Origin: Crossiella sp. CA-258035
GTDB lineage: Bacteria; Actinomycetota; Actinomycetes; Mycobacteriales; Pseudonocardiaceae
Reading direction: 5' to 3'
Assembly: GCF_030064675.1 (NCBI RefSeq)
Contig: NZ_CP116413.1
Location: 1,149,001-1,213,000 of the forward strand
Length of the DNA: 64,000 bases
Shown: piece after piece, positions 16,689-25,142 of the stretch
How the letters are laid out: each line of letters begins with the position of its first letter
Position numbering within the stretch: position 1 is the stretch's first letter
Translations under genes and position numbers: made by a program
Notes under the pieces: model-generated
What the model was told of the DNA's origin: nothing
What the model saw: only the letters and a program-made list of their open reading frames with translations
The model's database searches: none

Positions 16689-18968
16689 TCAGGCTTCCTC
16701 CCTCGGCACCGGCAACCGCGCCGCGACGCGGGTTCCCCTCACCTTGTCACGGGACTCCACCTGGAAGTCACCGCCGAGCTCACCGGCCCGTTCCCGCATC
16801 GAGCGCAGCCCGACCCCGTTGCGCCTGGTCTCGCCGAGCCCGAGGCCGTCGTCGAGCACCTCCACGTGCAGGTCCCGGTCCAGCCAGACCCGGACCAGGC
16901 AGCTCTGCGCGCCGGAGTGCCTGGCCACGTTGGTCAGCGCCTCGCACACGATCCGGTAGGCGGCCACCTCGACCGCGGCCGGCAGCGGGGGCAGCTGGTC
17001 GGAGACGTCCACCGAGATGGTCAGCGGGGCGTCCCCGTTGCCGCCGATCCGCCCGGCCAGCGTGGCCGCGTGCTCGCGCACCGCGGTGGCCAGGCCCAGC
17101 TGGTCCAGCACCGGCGGCCGCAGCCCGTGCGCGACCCGGCGGATCTCGCCGATCGCGCCCTGCAGCTCGTCCTCCAGCCTGCTCAGCATCTCCTCGGCCG
17201 CGCCCTGGTTGGTGTTCATCACCTGCCGGACGACTTGCAGGCCCAGCGCGGCCGCGGCCAGCGTGGGCCCGACCCCGTCGTGCAGGTCGTGCAGCAGCCG
17301 CCGCCGTTCCTCCTCGCGGGCGCGAACGAGCCTGCTGCGGCTGCGGGCCAGGTCGGTGGTCAGCCGGGCGGTGTAGGCCACCGCGCCGGCGTGCCTGGCC
17401 ACGTCGGCGAGCACCCGCAGGTCCGGGTCGTTGAACTCCTCGCCCGCGCCGCGGGCGCAGACCACCAGGTCGCCGATGCGCTCGCCCTGGTAGACCAGGG
17501 GCAGCCGGACCGGCTCGCCGACCGGTTCGCCGTAGTCGGCGACCACCTCGAGGCCCTTGTCCCGCTCCAGCTCGATCGCGGTGTAGGGCAGCCGCAGCGC
17601 GTGCCCGATGGTCTCCACCAGCGCGGGCAGCATGGCCTCCGGGGTCTGGGTCTGCTCCAGCCGGGCGGAGAGCGCGGAAACCACCCGATAGGGGTCGTCC
17701 CGGTAGCCGAAGAGGCGTTCGTTGACCAGCTTCGCCAGCCGGTCGTGCAGCGGCAGCACGATGAGCGCGGCCGCCGCGGCGGCCACCGCCTGCTCGGCGA
17801 GGTCGTTGGAGTGTGGCAGCACCAGCCAGCGCAGCAGGCCGACCAGCGCCAGGTACCCGCAGACGACGAACACCGACAGGATCACGTACGTCGCCGAGCG
17901 GCTGAGCACGATCTCGATGTCCATCACCTGGTAGCGCAGCACCGCCATGGCCACGGTCAGCGGCACCGGCAGGAACACCAGGACGTGGTACTGGTAGGCG
18001 AAGATCTCCTCGCCGAACAGGGCCACCGGCAGGCCCCACAACAGCGCGTAGAGCACCGTGGCCAGGCCGAGCGAGGCGGCCAGCCAGCGCAGCCGCATCC
18101 GGGTCAGGTGGCTCTTGCTCGCGCGGTACTTGTGCACGAGCACGCCGAAGACCAGCAGCGGGTAGACGAAGAGCACGGTGCGGATCGGCGAGGCCCAGAC
18201 GTTGAGCGCCTCCACCGGGTTGTCCGTCATGGGCAGCCCGATGGCGACCGTGGCCCCGTAGAGCACCAGGCCGCCGCCGTAGCCGAGCGCGAGCAGCAGG
18301 CCGTACCTGGTCTTGGTGGTCACCTCGGGGTAGGCCAGGGCGAAGTGCAGCATGCCGCCCCACAGCAGCACCCAGAAGATCTGGCCGCCGTACCAGCGGT
18401 AGAACTGCTCGCCCGCGATGAGGTCCAGCGCCTCGATGCCGAAGTAGCCCGACCCGGCCAGCGTGATCATGGCGATGGAGGAGGCGACCACCGCGGCCCG
18501 TGCGGCTGGGTCCCGTGGCCGGCGGGCGAACAGGTAGACCGCGGCGCCGAAGAGCAGGAACAGCACCAGCAGGTTGGGCCAGTTGTGGATCAGCTGGCCG
18601 AGCAGCGGGTACTGGGTCAGGGTGACCGGGATGGTCAGCCGCTCGCGCCCGCGCAGCACCTCGTAGTCGAGGGTCTGGCCCTCCCGGAACGCCGGGCCGC
18701 CCGGCTGCCTGGCGCCTTCGCTGGTGTCGCGGCCGTCGATGGCGATGATCACGTCGCCCACCCGCAACGGGCCGTCGCGGGTCTCGCCCAGCACCTTCAC
18801 CACGCCGTCCGGGGTGGCGAAGTCGTTCTGGTTGACCAGGGTGCCGTCGGAGGGGGCCAGTGCCCTGCTGAGCACGCACACCACCGCGAGCGCGACGGAG
18901 AGGACGGCGAAAGCCGCCACCAGGATGACCCGCCCCCTCGAACCCGACACGGGGTAATCGTGCTGCAT
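16689..18968 (-). CDS. ComP-like membrane sensor histidine kinase with PDZ-like domain
   Basis: 759 residues. After one N-terminal membrane segment comes an extracytoplasmic PDZ-like domain (GVVKVLGETRDGPLRVGDVIIAIDGRDT). About eight further membrane segments (roughly 125-390) follow, then a GAF-type domain and a HisKA_3 dimerisation helix with the phospho-acceptor in RRRLLHDLHDGVGP. The HATPase has ALTNVARHSGAQ, VLDDGLGLG and GVGLRSMRERAGELGG. This architecture matches ComP of Bacillus quorum sensing. It sits one base from its response regulator. The ligand is not predictable; the PDZ-plus-multi-TM sensor suggests a peptide or lipid-like signal. Confidence 0.92.
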   Translation of the reverse strand: MQHDYPVSGSRGRVILVAAFAVLSVALAVVCVLSRALAPSDGTLVNQNDFATPDGVVKVLGETRDGPLRVGDVIIAIDGRDTSEGARQPGGPAFREGQTLDYEVLRGRERLTIPVTLTQYPLLGQLIHNWPNLLVLFLLFGAAVYLFARRPRDPAARAAVVASSIAMITLAGSGYFGIEALDLIAGEQFYRWYGGQIFWVLLWGGMLHFALAYPEVTTKTRYGLLLALGYGGGLVLYGATVAIGLPMTDNPVEALNVWASPIRTVLFVYPLLVFGVLVHKYRASKSHLTRMRLRWLAASLGLATVLYALLWGLPVALFGEEIFAYQYHVLVFLPVPLTVAMAVLRYQVMDIEIVLSRSATYVILSVFVVCGYLALVGLLRWLVLPHSNDLAEQAVAAAAAALIVLPLHDRLAKLVNERLFGYRDDPYRVVSALSARLEQTQTPEAMLPALVETIGHALRLPYTAIELERDKGLEVVADYGEPVGEPVRLPLVYQGERIGDLVVCARGAGEEFNDPDLRVLADVARHAGAVAYTARLTTDLARSRSRLVRAREEERRRLLHDLHDGVGPTLAAAALGLQVVRQVMNTNQGAAEEMLSRLEDELQGAIGEIRRVAHGLRPPVLDQLGLATAVREHAATLAGRIGGNGDAPLTISVDVSDQLPPLPAAVEVAAYRIVCEALTNVARHSGAQSCLVRVWLDRDLHVEVLDDGLGLGETRRNGVGLRSMRERAGELGGDFQVESRDKVRGTRVAARLPVPREEA

Positions 18969-19026
18969 ACCCCGATTGAGTGCGACAACGTTCTGGCACC
19001 GAATTCTTGAGGTCGCTGGTCAGTCC

Positions 19027-19058
19027 TTGAACCGGTCCCACACTCGCGGTTCTAGACT
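19027..19058 (+). promoter_or_regulatory. Weak candidate promoter of the ROK gene
   Basis: TTGAAC (19027-19032) and TAGACT (19053-19058) are separated by 20 bases, longer than optimal. It lies in the divergent region with the sensor kinase and 33 bases before the GTG. Confidence 0.3.
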
Positions 19059-19091
19059 TCACCGCACCAAGTTGAGGAAAGCGGGTAGCGC

Positions 19092-20300
19092 GTGACGGGC
19101 CAGTCGAGCCATCCGGTCGGAACACCGGCCAGCATGCGGGTGCTCAACCAGCGTGCGGTGCTCGAACTGCTACGCCGATCGGGTCCGGCGACCCGGCCGC
19201 AGGTGGCCAAGGGCACCGGCCTGTCCAAACCCACGGTCGGCCAGGCCCTGCTCGGGCTGGAGCAGGCCGGCCTGGTGCGCCCGGCCGGTCGCACCTCGGC
19301 CGGGCCGGGGCGCTCGGCGGTGGTCTACGAGGCCAACCCGGCCGCCGGCTACGTGCTCGCGGTGGACATCGGCCGGGAGCGGATCCGGCTGTCCCTGGTC
19401 GACCTGGGCGGGACCGAGGCGGCCCGCTGCGACGAGCGCAACCGCTGCCGCTCGGCCTCCGCGCTGGTGCGGCAGGTCAGGGAGCTGGCCGATCGCATCG
19501 TCGGCTCGGCCGGGATCCGGTTCGACCAGGTGGTGGCCAAGGTGGTCGGCAGCCCCGGAGTGGCCGACCGGAACAGCAGGGCGTTGCAGCTGGCGCCGAA
19601 CCTGCCGGGCTGGGGCCGCAAGGGCCTGCTGGACGAGCTGGAGTCGGTGCTCGGGCCGGGGCTGGTGGTGGAGAACGACGCGAACCTGGCCGCGCTCGGC
19701 GAGCGGGAACGCGGCGTCGCCCGGGAGGCGCGGGCGTTCGTGCTGGTCACCGTGGGCACCGGGGTCGGCATGGGGATCGTGATGGACGGGCAGCTGGTCC
19801 GCGGCGCGAACGGCGCGGCAGGCGAGATCGGCTACCTGCCCTACGGACGCTTCGACGAGCAGGCGGTGCTCTCCGGCGAGCTGGCGCCCTCGCCGCGCGG
19901 GCTGCTGGAGCAGGCCGCCGGGGCCGGCGCGGTGGTCGAGCTGGCCCACGAGCTGGGCCTGGACCAGGCCCGCAGCGCCAAGGACGTGTTCGACGCGGCC
20001 CGCGCCCAGGAGCCGACCGCGCTGCGGGTGGTCGAGCTGATCGCGGCCAGGCTGGCCTACGGCATCGCCTCGGTGACCGCGGTGATCGATCCGGAGCTGG
20101 TGGTGCTCGGCGGCGGGGTCGGCCGCAACTACGAGCTGCTGATCGAGCCGATGGAGCGGGCGCTGCGCTACCTCAGCCCGCTGCTGCCCACCGTGGTCGG
20201 CGGGGAGTTGGGCGATGACGCGGTGCTGGCCGGGGCGGTCGCGGTGGGCCTGCGCGCGGCGGAGGAAACCGTGTTCGACCGCCATGTGCACACCGGCTGA
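19092..20300 (+). CDS. ROK-family transcriptional regulator
   Basis: 402 residues. An N-terminal winged helix (LNQRAVLELLRRSGPATRPQVAKGTGLSKPTVGQAL) is joined to a ROK sugar-kinase-like domain with VLAVDIGRERIRLSLVDLGG, VENDANLAALGE, VTVGTGVGMGIV and the GAAGEIGYLP loop. The ROK zinc motif CxCGxxGCxE is absent (the segment reads GRFDEQAVLSGE), so zinc-dependent kinase activity is unlikely and the protein is a sugar-responsive repressor or activator of the NagC/XylR type. GTG start with GAGGAAAG upstream. Transcribed away from the ComP-like kinase; the target genes are unknown. Confidence 0.92.
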   Translation: MTGQSSHPVGTPASMRVLNQRAVLELLRRSGPATRPQVAKGTGLSKPTVGQALLGLEQAGLVRPAGRTSAGPGRSAVVYEANPAAGYVLAVDIGRERIRLSLVDLGGTEAARCDERNRCRSASALVRQVRELADRIVGSAGIRFDQVVAKVVGSPGVADRNSRALQLAPNLPGWGRKGLLDELESVLGPGLVVENDANLAALGERERGVAREARAFVLVTVGTGVGMGIVMDGQLVRGANGAAGEIGYLPYGRFDEQAVLSGELAPSPRGLLEQAAGAGAVVELAHELGLDQARSAKDVFDAARAQEPTALRVVELIAARLAYGIASVTAVIDPELVVLGGGVGRNYELLIEPMERALRYLSPLLPTVVGGELGDDAVLAGAVAVGLRAAEETVFDRHVHTG

Positions 20301-20302
20301 AC

Positions 20303-20331
20303 GCCGCGCGTCAGCGAAACGTCAGCGCGGC
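20303..20331 (+). terminator. Hairpin after the ROK gene
   Basis: GCCGCGC (20303-20309) pairs with GCGCGGC (20325-20331). The loop holds a direct repeat of CGTCAGCG. No T-tract, so termination is uncertain. Confidence 0.4.
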
Positions 20332-20402
20332 TGCCTACTCTGAAGTATGTCGAGGGCAGGCCCGCTGCGCTGCTGCCGCCTTCGGCCGTAGGCGTCAGGC
20401 TG

Positions 20403-20493
20403 ACGGGATGTCCGCATCCCGACCCACCCGGCCGGCGCTGCGAGCCCTGCCTGGTCCCAGCGCTTCCCCAGGGCACTGGAGCAGGCAGGGCTC
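20403..20493. other. Structured intergenic sequence, possible non-coding RNA
   Basis: Two strong hairpins in a non-coding stretch. CGGGATG-TCCG-CATCCCG lies at 20403-20420. A perfect 12-bp arm GAGCCCTGCCTG (20442-20453) pairs with CAGGCAGGGCTC (20482-20493) across a 28-base, itself foldable loop. A third partial copy (AGCCCTGCC) follows near 20513. It does not match any riboswitch or SRP/RNase P/6S layout I can recall. Confidence 0.4.
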
Positions 20494-20574
20494 CCCCTAC
20501 TCGGGAATGCCCAGCCCTGCCACGGTGTTGAGCCGGTGTCACGAGCGCCGTTGAGTCCACTGTGGAGGGTCGAG

Positions 20575-20910
20575 ATGCTGGAGAACTACCGCTGGGCGGA
20601 GTCGTTGCTGGCCCAGGGCGACCCGCTGGGCGCGCTGCAGGTGCTGGCGCCGGTGCTGGGCGAGGACGCGGAGTTCTCGGTGCGGCTGCTGGCCGCCCGC
20701 GCCTACTACCACTCCGCGCAGCTGGGCCGGGCCGAGCGGCTGCTCACCGAGCTGACCGAGGCCGACCCGACCGACCACTACGTCCGCTTCCTGCTCGGCC
20801 GCACCTTGGAGCGCGCGGGCAGGCGGCCGGAGTCGGCGCCGCACTTCCGGCTGGCCGCGGCGCTCTCGCCGAGCCAGGACTACGCGGAGGCGCTGGCCAG
20901 GGTGGCCTGA
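20575..20910 (+). CDS. Small tetratricopeptide-repeat protein
   Basis: 111 residues, essentially three TPR-like helical pairs (YRWAESLLAQGDPLGALQVLAPVL, SVRLLAARAYYHSAQLGRAERLL, HYVRFLLGRTLERAGRRPES). Such proteins mediate protein-protein contacts; no partner can be named. The start ATG at 20575 is chosen for GGAGGGTCGAG immediately upstream and because the repeat begins at once; an earlier in-frame codon at 20536 has no ribosome-binding site. It is followed after 12 bases by a strong bidirectional terminator. Confidence 0.8.
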   Translation: MLENYRWAESLLAQGDPLGALQVLAPVLGEDAEFSVRLLAARAYYHSAQLGRAERLLTELTEADPTDHYVRFLLGRTLERAGRRPESAPHFRLAAALSPSQDYAEALARVA

Positions 20911-20922
20911 GCAGAACAGACG

Positions 20923-20959
20923 AACGGCCCGGCCGCGGCAGGAACGCGGCCGGGCCGTT
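20923..20959. terminator. Bidirectional terminator between convergent genes
   Basis: Perfect 15-bp stem AACGGCCCGGCCGCG / CGCGGCCGGGCCGTT with a seven-base loop, separating the TPR gene and the protease gene. Confidence 0.9.
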
Positions 20960-20973
20960 TCGCTTGTTCGAGA

Positions 20974-21522
20974 TCAGCCCGCGAGGGCCCACTCCCGGCC
21001 GTCGGTGCTGAACGGCTCCACGCTGCCGAAGCCGTTGGCGAAGTTGCGCTCCACCTGGGCCTTCTCCGCGGCGTTCGGGTTGACGTTCTTGCAGCTGGTG
21101 CCCGCGCTGGCGCCGGACATCAGGTCGACGCACAGGCCGGTGCGCCGGTCCGGCAGGCCGAGGATGTGCCCCAGCTCGTGCGTGGTGATCCGCGGGATGT
21201 GGTGCCCGTCGTTGACCGCGGTGCGGCCCATCCACACGGTGCCGCGGCCGAGGCTGGTCACCTGCGCGCGCGGCCAGCCGTTGTCGGCCAGGATCCGGAC
21301 CTGGGCCGGCGTGCCCGGCTCGAACCGGACGTTCTTGACCGAGGCGTTCCAGACCCGGGCGCCCTCGTCCCAGGCCGCCTTGAACTCCTGCGCCTGGCTG
21401 GTGTCGTACTTGATCACTCGGACCGCGCTGGTCTCCGCGGCCGCGGGTGAGATGACCACGAGCAGCGAGGCCGCCGCGGTGACCACCCCGACCACCAGCC
21501 GCCTGATCTTGTTCTGGAGCAC
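20974..21522 (-). CDS. Snapalysin-like secreted zinc metalloprotease (M7)
   Basis: 182 residues. Sec signal (KIRRLVVGVVTAAASLLVVI, then SPAAAET), then a compact metzincin: the zinc motif THELGHILGLPDRR gives HExxHxxGxxD, the third ligand being Asp as in snapalysin, followed by a Met-turn-like DLMSG. Two Cys (GLCVDLMSG, TSCKN) likely form a disulfide. Snapalysins are small extracellular proteases of streptomycetes and relatives. Start at the ATG 21522 before the basic N terminus. Confidence 0.92.
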   Translation of the reverse strand: MLQNKIRRLVVGVVTAAASLLVVISPAAAETSAVRVIKYDTSQAQEFKAAWDEGARVWNASVKNVRFEPGTPAQVRILADNGWPRAQVTSLGRGTVWMGRTAVNDGHHIPRITTHELGHILGLPDRRTGLCVDLMSGASAGTSCKNVNPNAAEKAQVERNFANGFGSVEPFSTDGREWALAG

Positions 21523-21704
21523 GGTTCATCTCCTAGCGATGCAGGGGAAAAGAGCTGCCCCCAGCTAATCGCGCCGAGCCCGACACATCAACGGCCACGC
21601 ATATACCAATGCCCCCCAATCCTGGGGTTATGGCGCAAAGACAGGACCGTCGGCCCGGGTGAGTAGTCGTGACCGGTGCAGACCAATGGCGGGTTGCGGG
21701 TCAG

Positions 21705-22505
21705 TTAGGCGAGCACGCGGTAGTGGGTTTGGTAGACGGTCCGGAATCCGGCGTTGGCGTAGAGGAGAAGCGCCGCCGGGTTGTCGTCCATCACCTGGAG
21801 GTAGAGCTTGCTCGCGCCGTCGGCCCGGCCCCAGCGGGCGAGCGCGTGCAGGATCGCGCGGGCCGCGCCCCTGCGTTGCGCCGAGGGCAGGGTGGCCTGG
21901 CAGTAGATGCCCAGCCAGTCCTGTTCGCGCACGCCCAAGGCGATCGCGACCGGCTCGCCGTCCAGGCGAACCGAGGCGTAGGCGGTGGGCAGTGCGATGC
22001 GGCGCAGGATCCTGGCGCGAATGTCGGCGCTCTCCGGAGTGAGCCGGTCCGCGGACTCCTCGGCGTCCGCGCTTATTCTCGGCGACTCGGATCTGCAGTA
22101 GGCGCCGAACCATTCTTCGTCGATGACCGGGGTTATCCGCACTTCCGGCGCTGCGGGGGCGGCGGTGCGGTCGAGCACCTCGTCCACCTCGGCGGCTTGG
22201 ACCGCGGTAGGCCACTTCCACTGATAGCCGCGCCGGGCCAGCGCCTCATCAAGTTCTTCGGGCAAACCGGCTGGGGACAGCTGGAATGACGGCGGCAGGC
22301 CGCGTTCACCGTAGAACTTCTCGACCTGGGCGATCCGGGTGTCCAGGTCCAGCTCGCCGCTGAGCTCGTTCGGCCAGGCCGCGTTCGCCCGCCGGGTGAC
22401 CCCGGCGCCGTACCGGAGCCGCCAGCCGCCGAGCTCCTCGATGCTCAGCGCCGGCCACGCGTGGATCGCCAGCTCTTCCAGCAATCGTGCCGTCTCCAGG
22501 CTCAT
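21705..22505 (-). CDS. GNAT-family N-acetyltransferase
   Basis: 266 residues. The C-terminal half has the GNAT acetyl-CoA site (ATLPSAQRRGAARAILHALARWG, the R/Q-x-x-G-x-A type loop) and the closing KLYLQVMDDNPAALLLYANAGFRTVYQTHYR. The N-terminal half (ELAIHAWPALSIEELGGWRLRYGAGVTRRANAAWP) is the second, degenerate GNAT-like domain of the family that includes mycobacterial Rv-type two-domain acetyltransferases. The ATG at 22505 is preferred over a TTG twelve codons upstream. It is divergent from the biosynthetic cluster and probably not part of it; the substrate is unknown. Confidence 0.87.
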   Translation of the reverse strand: MSLETARLLEELAIHAWPALSIEELGGWRLRYGAGVTRRANAAWPNELSGELDLDTRIAQVEKFYGERGLPPSFQLSPAGLPEELDEALARRGYQWKWPTAVQAAEVDEVLDRTAAPAAPEVRITPVIDEEWFGAYCRSESPRISADAEESADRLTPESADIRARILRRIALPTAYASVRLDGEPVAIALGVREQDWLGIYCQATLPSAQRRGAARAILHALARWGRADGASKLYLQVMDDNPAALLLYANAGFRTVYQTHYRVLA

Positions 22506-22584
22506 TCCCGGAGTGTGCGTGCGGCCCGTTGGAGTGGTCAAACATTTGCCACTCCGGCCGGTCCGCTATTCACTGTGATCGGTG

Positions 22585-23943
22585 ATGACCAGCACTGTTC
22601 TCGTCAGCAAGCGGGGGCCTGCGGAGTTTCGGCTGAATGCGCGCACCGGCGCGGTCGAGCCGCGAAATCCGCACGGCGCGGCCACCGGTGTGGTCAGCGC
22701 GATGGCGCGGCGGCTGGGCGCCGGCGTGCCCTGGATCTCCAGCGCGACCAGTGACGGCGACCGGCAGTTGGCCCGTGAGCACCCCGGCGGGTTCGAGATG
22801 GCCATCGGCGACGGCCACACCAGGCTGCACCTGCTCGAGCACCGGGCCGAGGTGTTCGCCGCGGTGCAGGACCGGATGAGCAGCGGGCTGCTGTGGCAGG
22901 CGCTGCACGGGGTGTGGGACCGCTGGTCCGAGCCCACCTTCGACGAGGGCACCCGGCGGGACTGGGCGGCCATGGGCGAGTTCTGCCAGGACTACGCGGA
23001 CCGGATCGCCAGGGTCGTCGGCGGCGAGCCCGGCGCGCGGGTGGTGCTGCACGACTACCAGTTCACCGGGCTGCCGGCGCGGCTGCGCGCGGCGGTGCCG
23101 GGCGTGTCGATCTGCACGGTCATCCACGTCGCCTGGCCGGATCCCGGGCAGCTGCGGGTGCTGCCGCGGTACATGCGGGAGGAGATGATCCGCGGCCTGC
23201 TGAGCTCGGACCTGGTCGTGGTGCTGGCCGAGCGGTGGGCGCGCAACATCCTGGACTGCGCGCGGGAGTTCGGCGGCGCGGAGCTCGGCGGCCGGGTCGT
23301 GGTCCAGCCACTGGGCTACAGCCCGGACCTGTTGCGGCAGGCGGAGTTCCCGCCGGAGGACGCGCGGTGGGCGGCGGGGCGTCCGCTGGTCGTGCACTAC
23401 GGCCGGACCGATCCGATCAAGAACGCGCCCAGGGCGATCCAGGCCTTCCGGCTGGCCCTGGCCGGGGAGCCCCGGCTGCGGGAGAGCCGGTTGCTGGTGC
23501 GCGCCGCGCCGCACCACCTCGGGCACACCGCGAACCTGCGCTACCTGGAGCAGGTCGAGGCCGAGGCGGCGCTGACGAACAAGGAGCTGGGCGCGGAGGC
23601 GGTGCGGGTGGTCCAGGTCAACGACGTGGCGGCCACCTTCGGCGCCTACGCGCACGCGGACGTGCTGGTGGCCAACTCGGTGGTGGACGGCCAGAACGTC
23701 GGGCCGTTCGAGGCGGCCATGCTCAACGACCGGCTGCGGATCGTGCTCTCGGAGAACGCGGGCGCGGCCGAGGTGCTGGGCGAGCACGTGCTGGTGGTCA
23801 ACCCCTTCGACGTGGCCGAGCAGGCCGAGGCGCTGTGCCGGGGACTGCTCAGCGGCCCCTCGGCAGGGCTGCGTGCGGCCGTGGCGCCGCACACCTGGGA
23901 GTCCTGGGCCGACAGCGTGCTCGCACTGCTCGCGGAAAGGTGA
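22585..23943 (+). CDS. VldE/ValL-like GT20 (pseudo)glycosyltransferase
   Basis: 452 residues. Related to trehalose-6-phosphate synthase and closest by motif to VldE/ValL, which couple GDP-valienol to valiolamine 7-phosphate in validamycin biosynthesis without touching a glycosidic oxygen. Visible: VLVSKRGPAEF at the N-terminal loop, VWDRWSEPTF (111-120), HDYQF (D157), VIHVAWPDP (H181), the donor-binding Arg/Lys pair R274 and K279 in GRTDPIKN, VDGQNVGPFEA with D368 and E376, and SENAGAAEVLGE / VNPFDVAEQAEAL. Donor-site residues of OtsA are kept, so a nucleotide-activated sugar or cyclitol is the likely donor. An in-frame GTG lies one codon upstream. No Shine-Dalgarno is seen; the transcript may be leaderless. 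First gene of the proposed cluster, followed five bases later by an exporter. Confidence 0.88.
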   Translation: MTSTVLVSKRGPAEFRLNARTGAVEPRNPHGAATGVVSAMARRLGAGVPWISSATSDGDRQLAREHPGGFEMAIGDGHTRLHLLEHRAEVFAAVQDRMSSGLLWQALHGVWDRWSEPTFDEGTRRDWAAMGEFCQDYADRIARVVGGEPGARVVLHDYQFTGLPARLRAAVPGVSICTVIHVAWPDPGQLRVLPRYMREEMIRGLLSSDLVVVLAERWARNILDCAREFGGAELGGRVVVQPLGYSPDLLRQAEFPPEDARWAAGRPLVVHYGRTDPIKNAPRAIQAFRLALAGEPRLRESRLLVRAAPHHLGHTANLRYLEQVEAEAALTNKELGAEAVRVVQVNDVAATFGAYAHADVLVANSVVDGQNVGPFEAAMLNDRLRIVLSENAGAAEVLGEHVLVVNPFDVAEQAEALCRGLLSGPSAGLRAAVAPHTWESWADSVLALLAER

Positions 23944-23948
23944 GATCC

Positions 23949-25142
23949 ATGCGACAGGACATCCGCCGCCTGGCGCCGGTGTCGGCGTTCTTCGCCCTGA
24001 GCGGCTTCGCCCACGGCAGCTGGACGCCGCGGCTGCCGGGCATCGTGGAGCAGATCGGGGCCGACGTCGGCATCCTCGGCATCACGCTGACCGGGTCCAG
24101 CATCGGCATGATCATCGCGGCCTCGCTGGCCGGCCGGCTGTGCATGGCCTTCGGCGCGCGCCGGATGCTGGCGGCCAGCACGCTGCTGGTCTGCCTGACG
24201 CTGCCGCTGCTCGGCTCGGTCACCACGGTGGTGGCCTTCGGCATCGCGCTGGTCGTGCTCGGGCTCGGCATCGGCCTGCTCGACGTGGCGATGAACGTGG
24301 CCGCGGCCGCCATGGAACAGCGGCTCGACCGCCCGGTGATGTCGATCTTCCACGCGGCCCTGCCCATCGGCGGCGTGCTCGCCTCCCTGGCCGCCGCGCT
24401 GGCCGCCGGACTCAAGATCAGCCCGCAGGCGCACCTGCTGGTGGTGGGCGTGGTCGGCCTGGCCGCCACGCTGACCGCGCTGCGGGCCATCCCCAAGGAC
24501 CTCACCGGCCAGCCGAAGCAGGACGAGGCCGGGCGCACCGGCCGGGCGCCGTTCCGCCTGCCCGCGCTGTGGCTGCTGGCCGGGGTCGCGCTGTGCTCGG
24601 TGATCGCCGAGGGCACCGCGGGCAAGTGGTCCGCGCTGTTCCTGGTGGGCGACCGGGGCGTGTCCGAGGGCGCGGCCGCGCTGGCCTACACGGTCTTCGC
24701 CGCCTCGATGATGGTGGCCAGGCTGTTCGGCGAGCAGGTGCGCAACCGGTGGAGCGCGGCCCGGATCCTGGTCTGCACCAGCGTGGTCGGCGCCTTCGGC
24801 CTGCTGAGCGCGGTGCTGGTGCCCTCGGCCCTGGTCAGCTACCTGGGCTTCGCGCTCGCCGGAGTTGGCCTGGCCTACGCGTTCCCGGTGGCGCTGGCGA
24901 TGGCGGGCAAGGCGGGCCGGGACAACGGCGGCGACGGGGCGCGCGAGATCGGGTTCGTCACCACGGTGGCCTACTGCGGCTCCTTCGCCGGATCGCCGCT
25001 GGTCGGCGGCATCGCCCAGGTCAGCAGCCTGGCGGTGGCGTTCGTCGTGGTGGGACTGCTGGCCGCGCTGATCGGCCCGCTCGGGGCGTCGGCCCAGGCC
25101 GTGCTGGGGAAGAAGAAGCAGCCTGAGCCGACCGCCCGCTAG
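23949..25142 (+). CDS. MFS transporter (YbjJ-like), probable product exporter
   Basis: 397 residues with 12 predicted membrane segments. Begins LAPVSAFFALSGFAHGSWTPRLPG, typical of the YbjJ/FucP-like subgroup, with the MFS loop LAGRLCMAFGARRML between TM2 and TM3 and IFHAALPIGGVLASL in TM5. Coupled to the glycosyltransferase (five-base gap, GGAAAGG before ATG). Placement suggests export of the pathway product or import of a sugar precursor. Ends in a four-base convergent overlap with the dehydrogenase gene. Lys/Pro-rich hydrophilic C-terminal tail. Confidence 0.85.
   Translation: MRQDIRRLAPVSAFFALSGFAHGSWTPRLPGIVEQIGADVGILGITLTGSSIGMIIAASLAGRLCMAFGARRMLAASTLLVCLTLPLLGSVTTVVAFGIALVVLGLGIGLLDVAMNVAAAAMEQRLDRPVMSIFHAALPIGGVLASLAAALAAGLKISPQAHLLVVGVVGLAATLTALRAIPKDLTGQPKQDEAGRTGRAPFRLPALWLLAGVALCSVIAEGTAGKWSALFLVGDRGVSEGAAALAYTVFAASMMVARLFGEQVRNRWSAARILVCTSVVGAFGLLSAVLVPSALVSYLGFALAGVGLAYAFPVALAMAGKAGRDNGGDGAREIGFVTTVAYCGSFAGSPLVGGIAQVSSLAVAFVVVGLLAALIGPLGASAQAVLGKKKQPEPTAR

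Noticed and set aside
22893-25142. 749-codon plus-strand frame fusing a long N terminus to the second MFS protein
   Set aside because: Its first part is an Arg/Gly-rich shadow of the GT20 gene; the exporter has its own ribosome-binding site and ATG at 23949.
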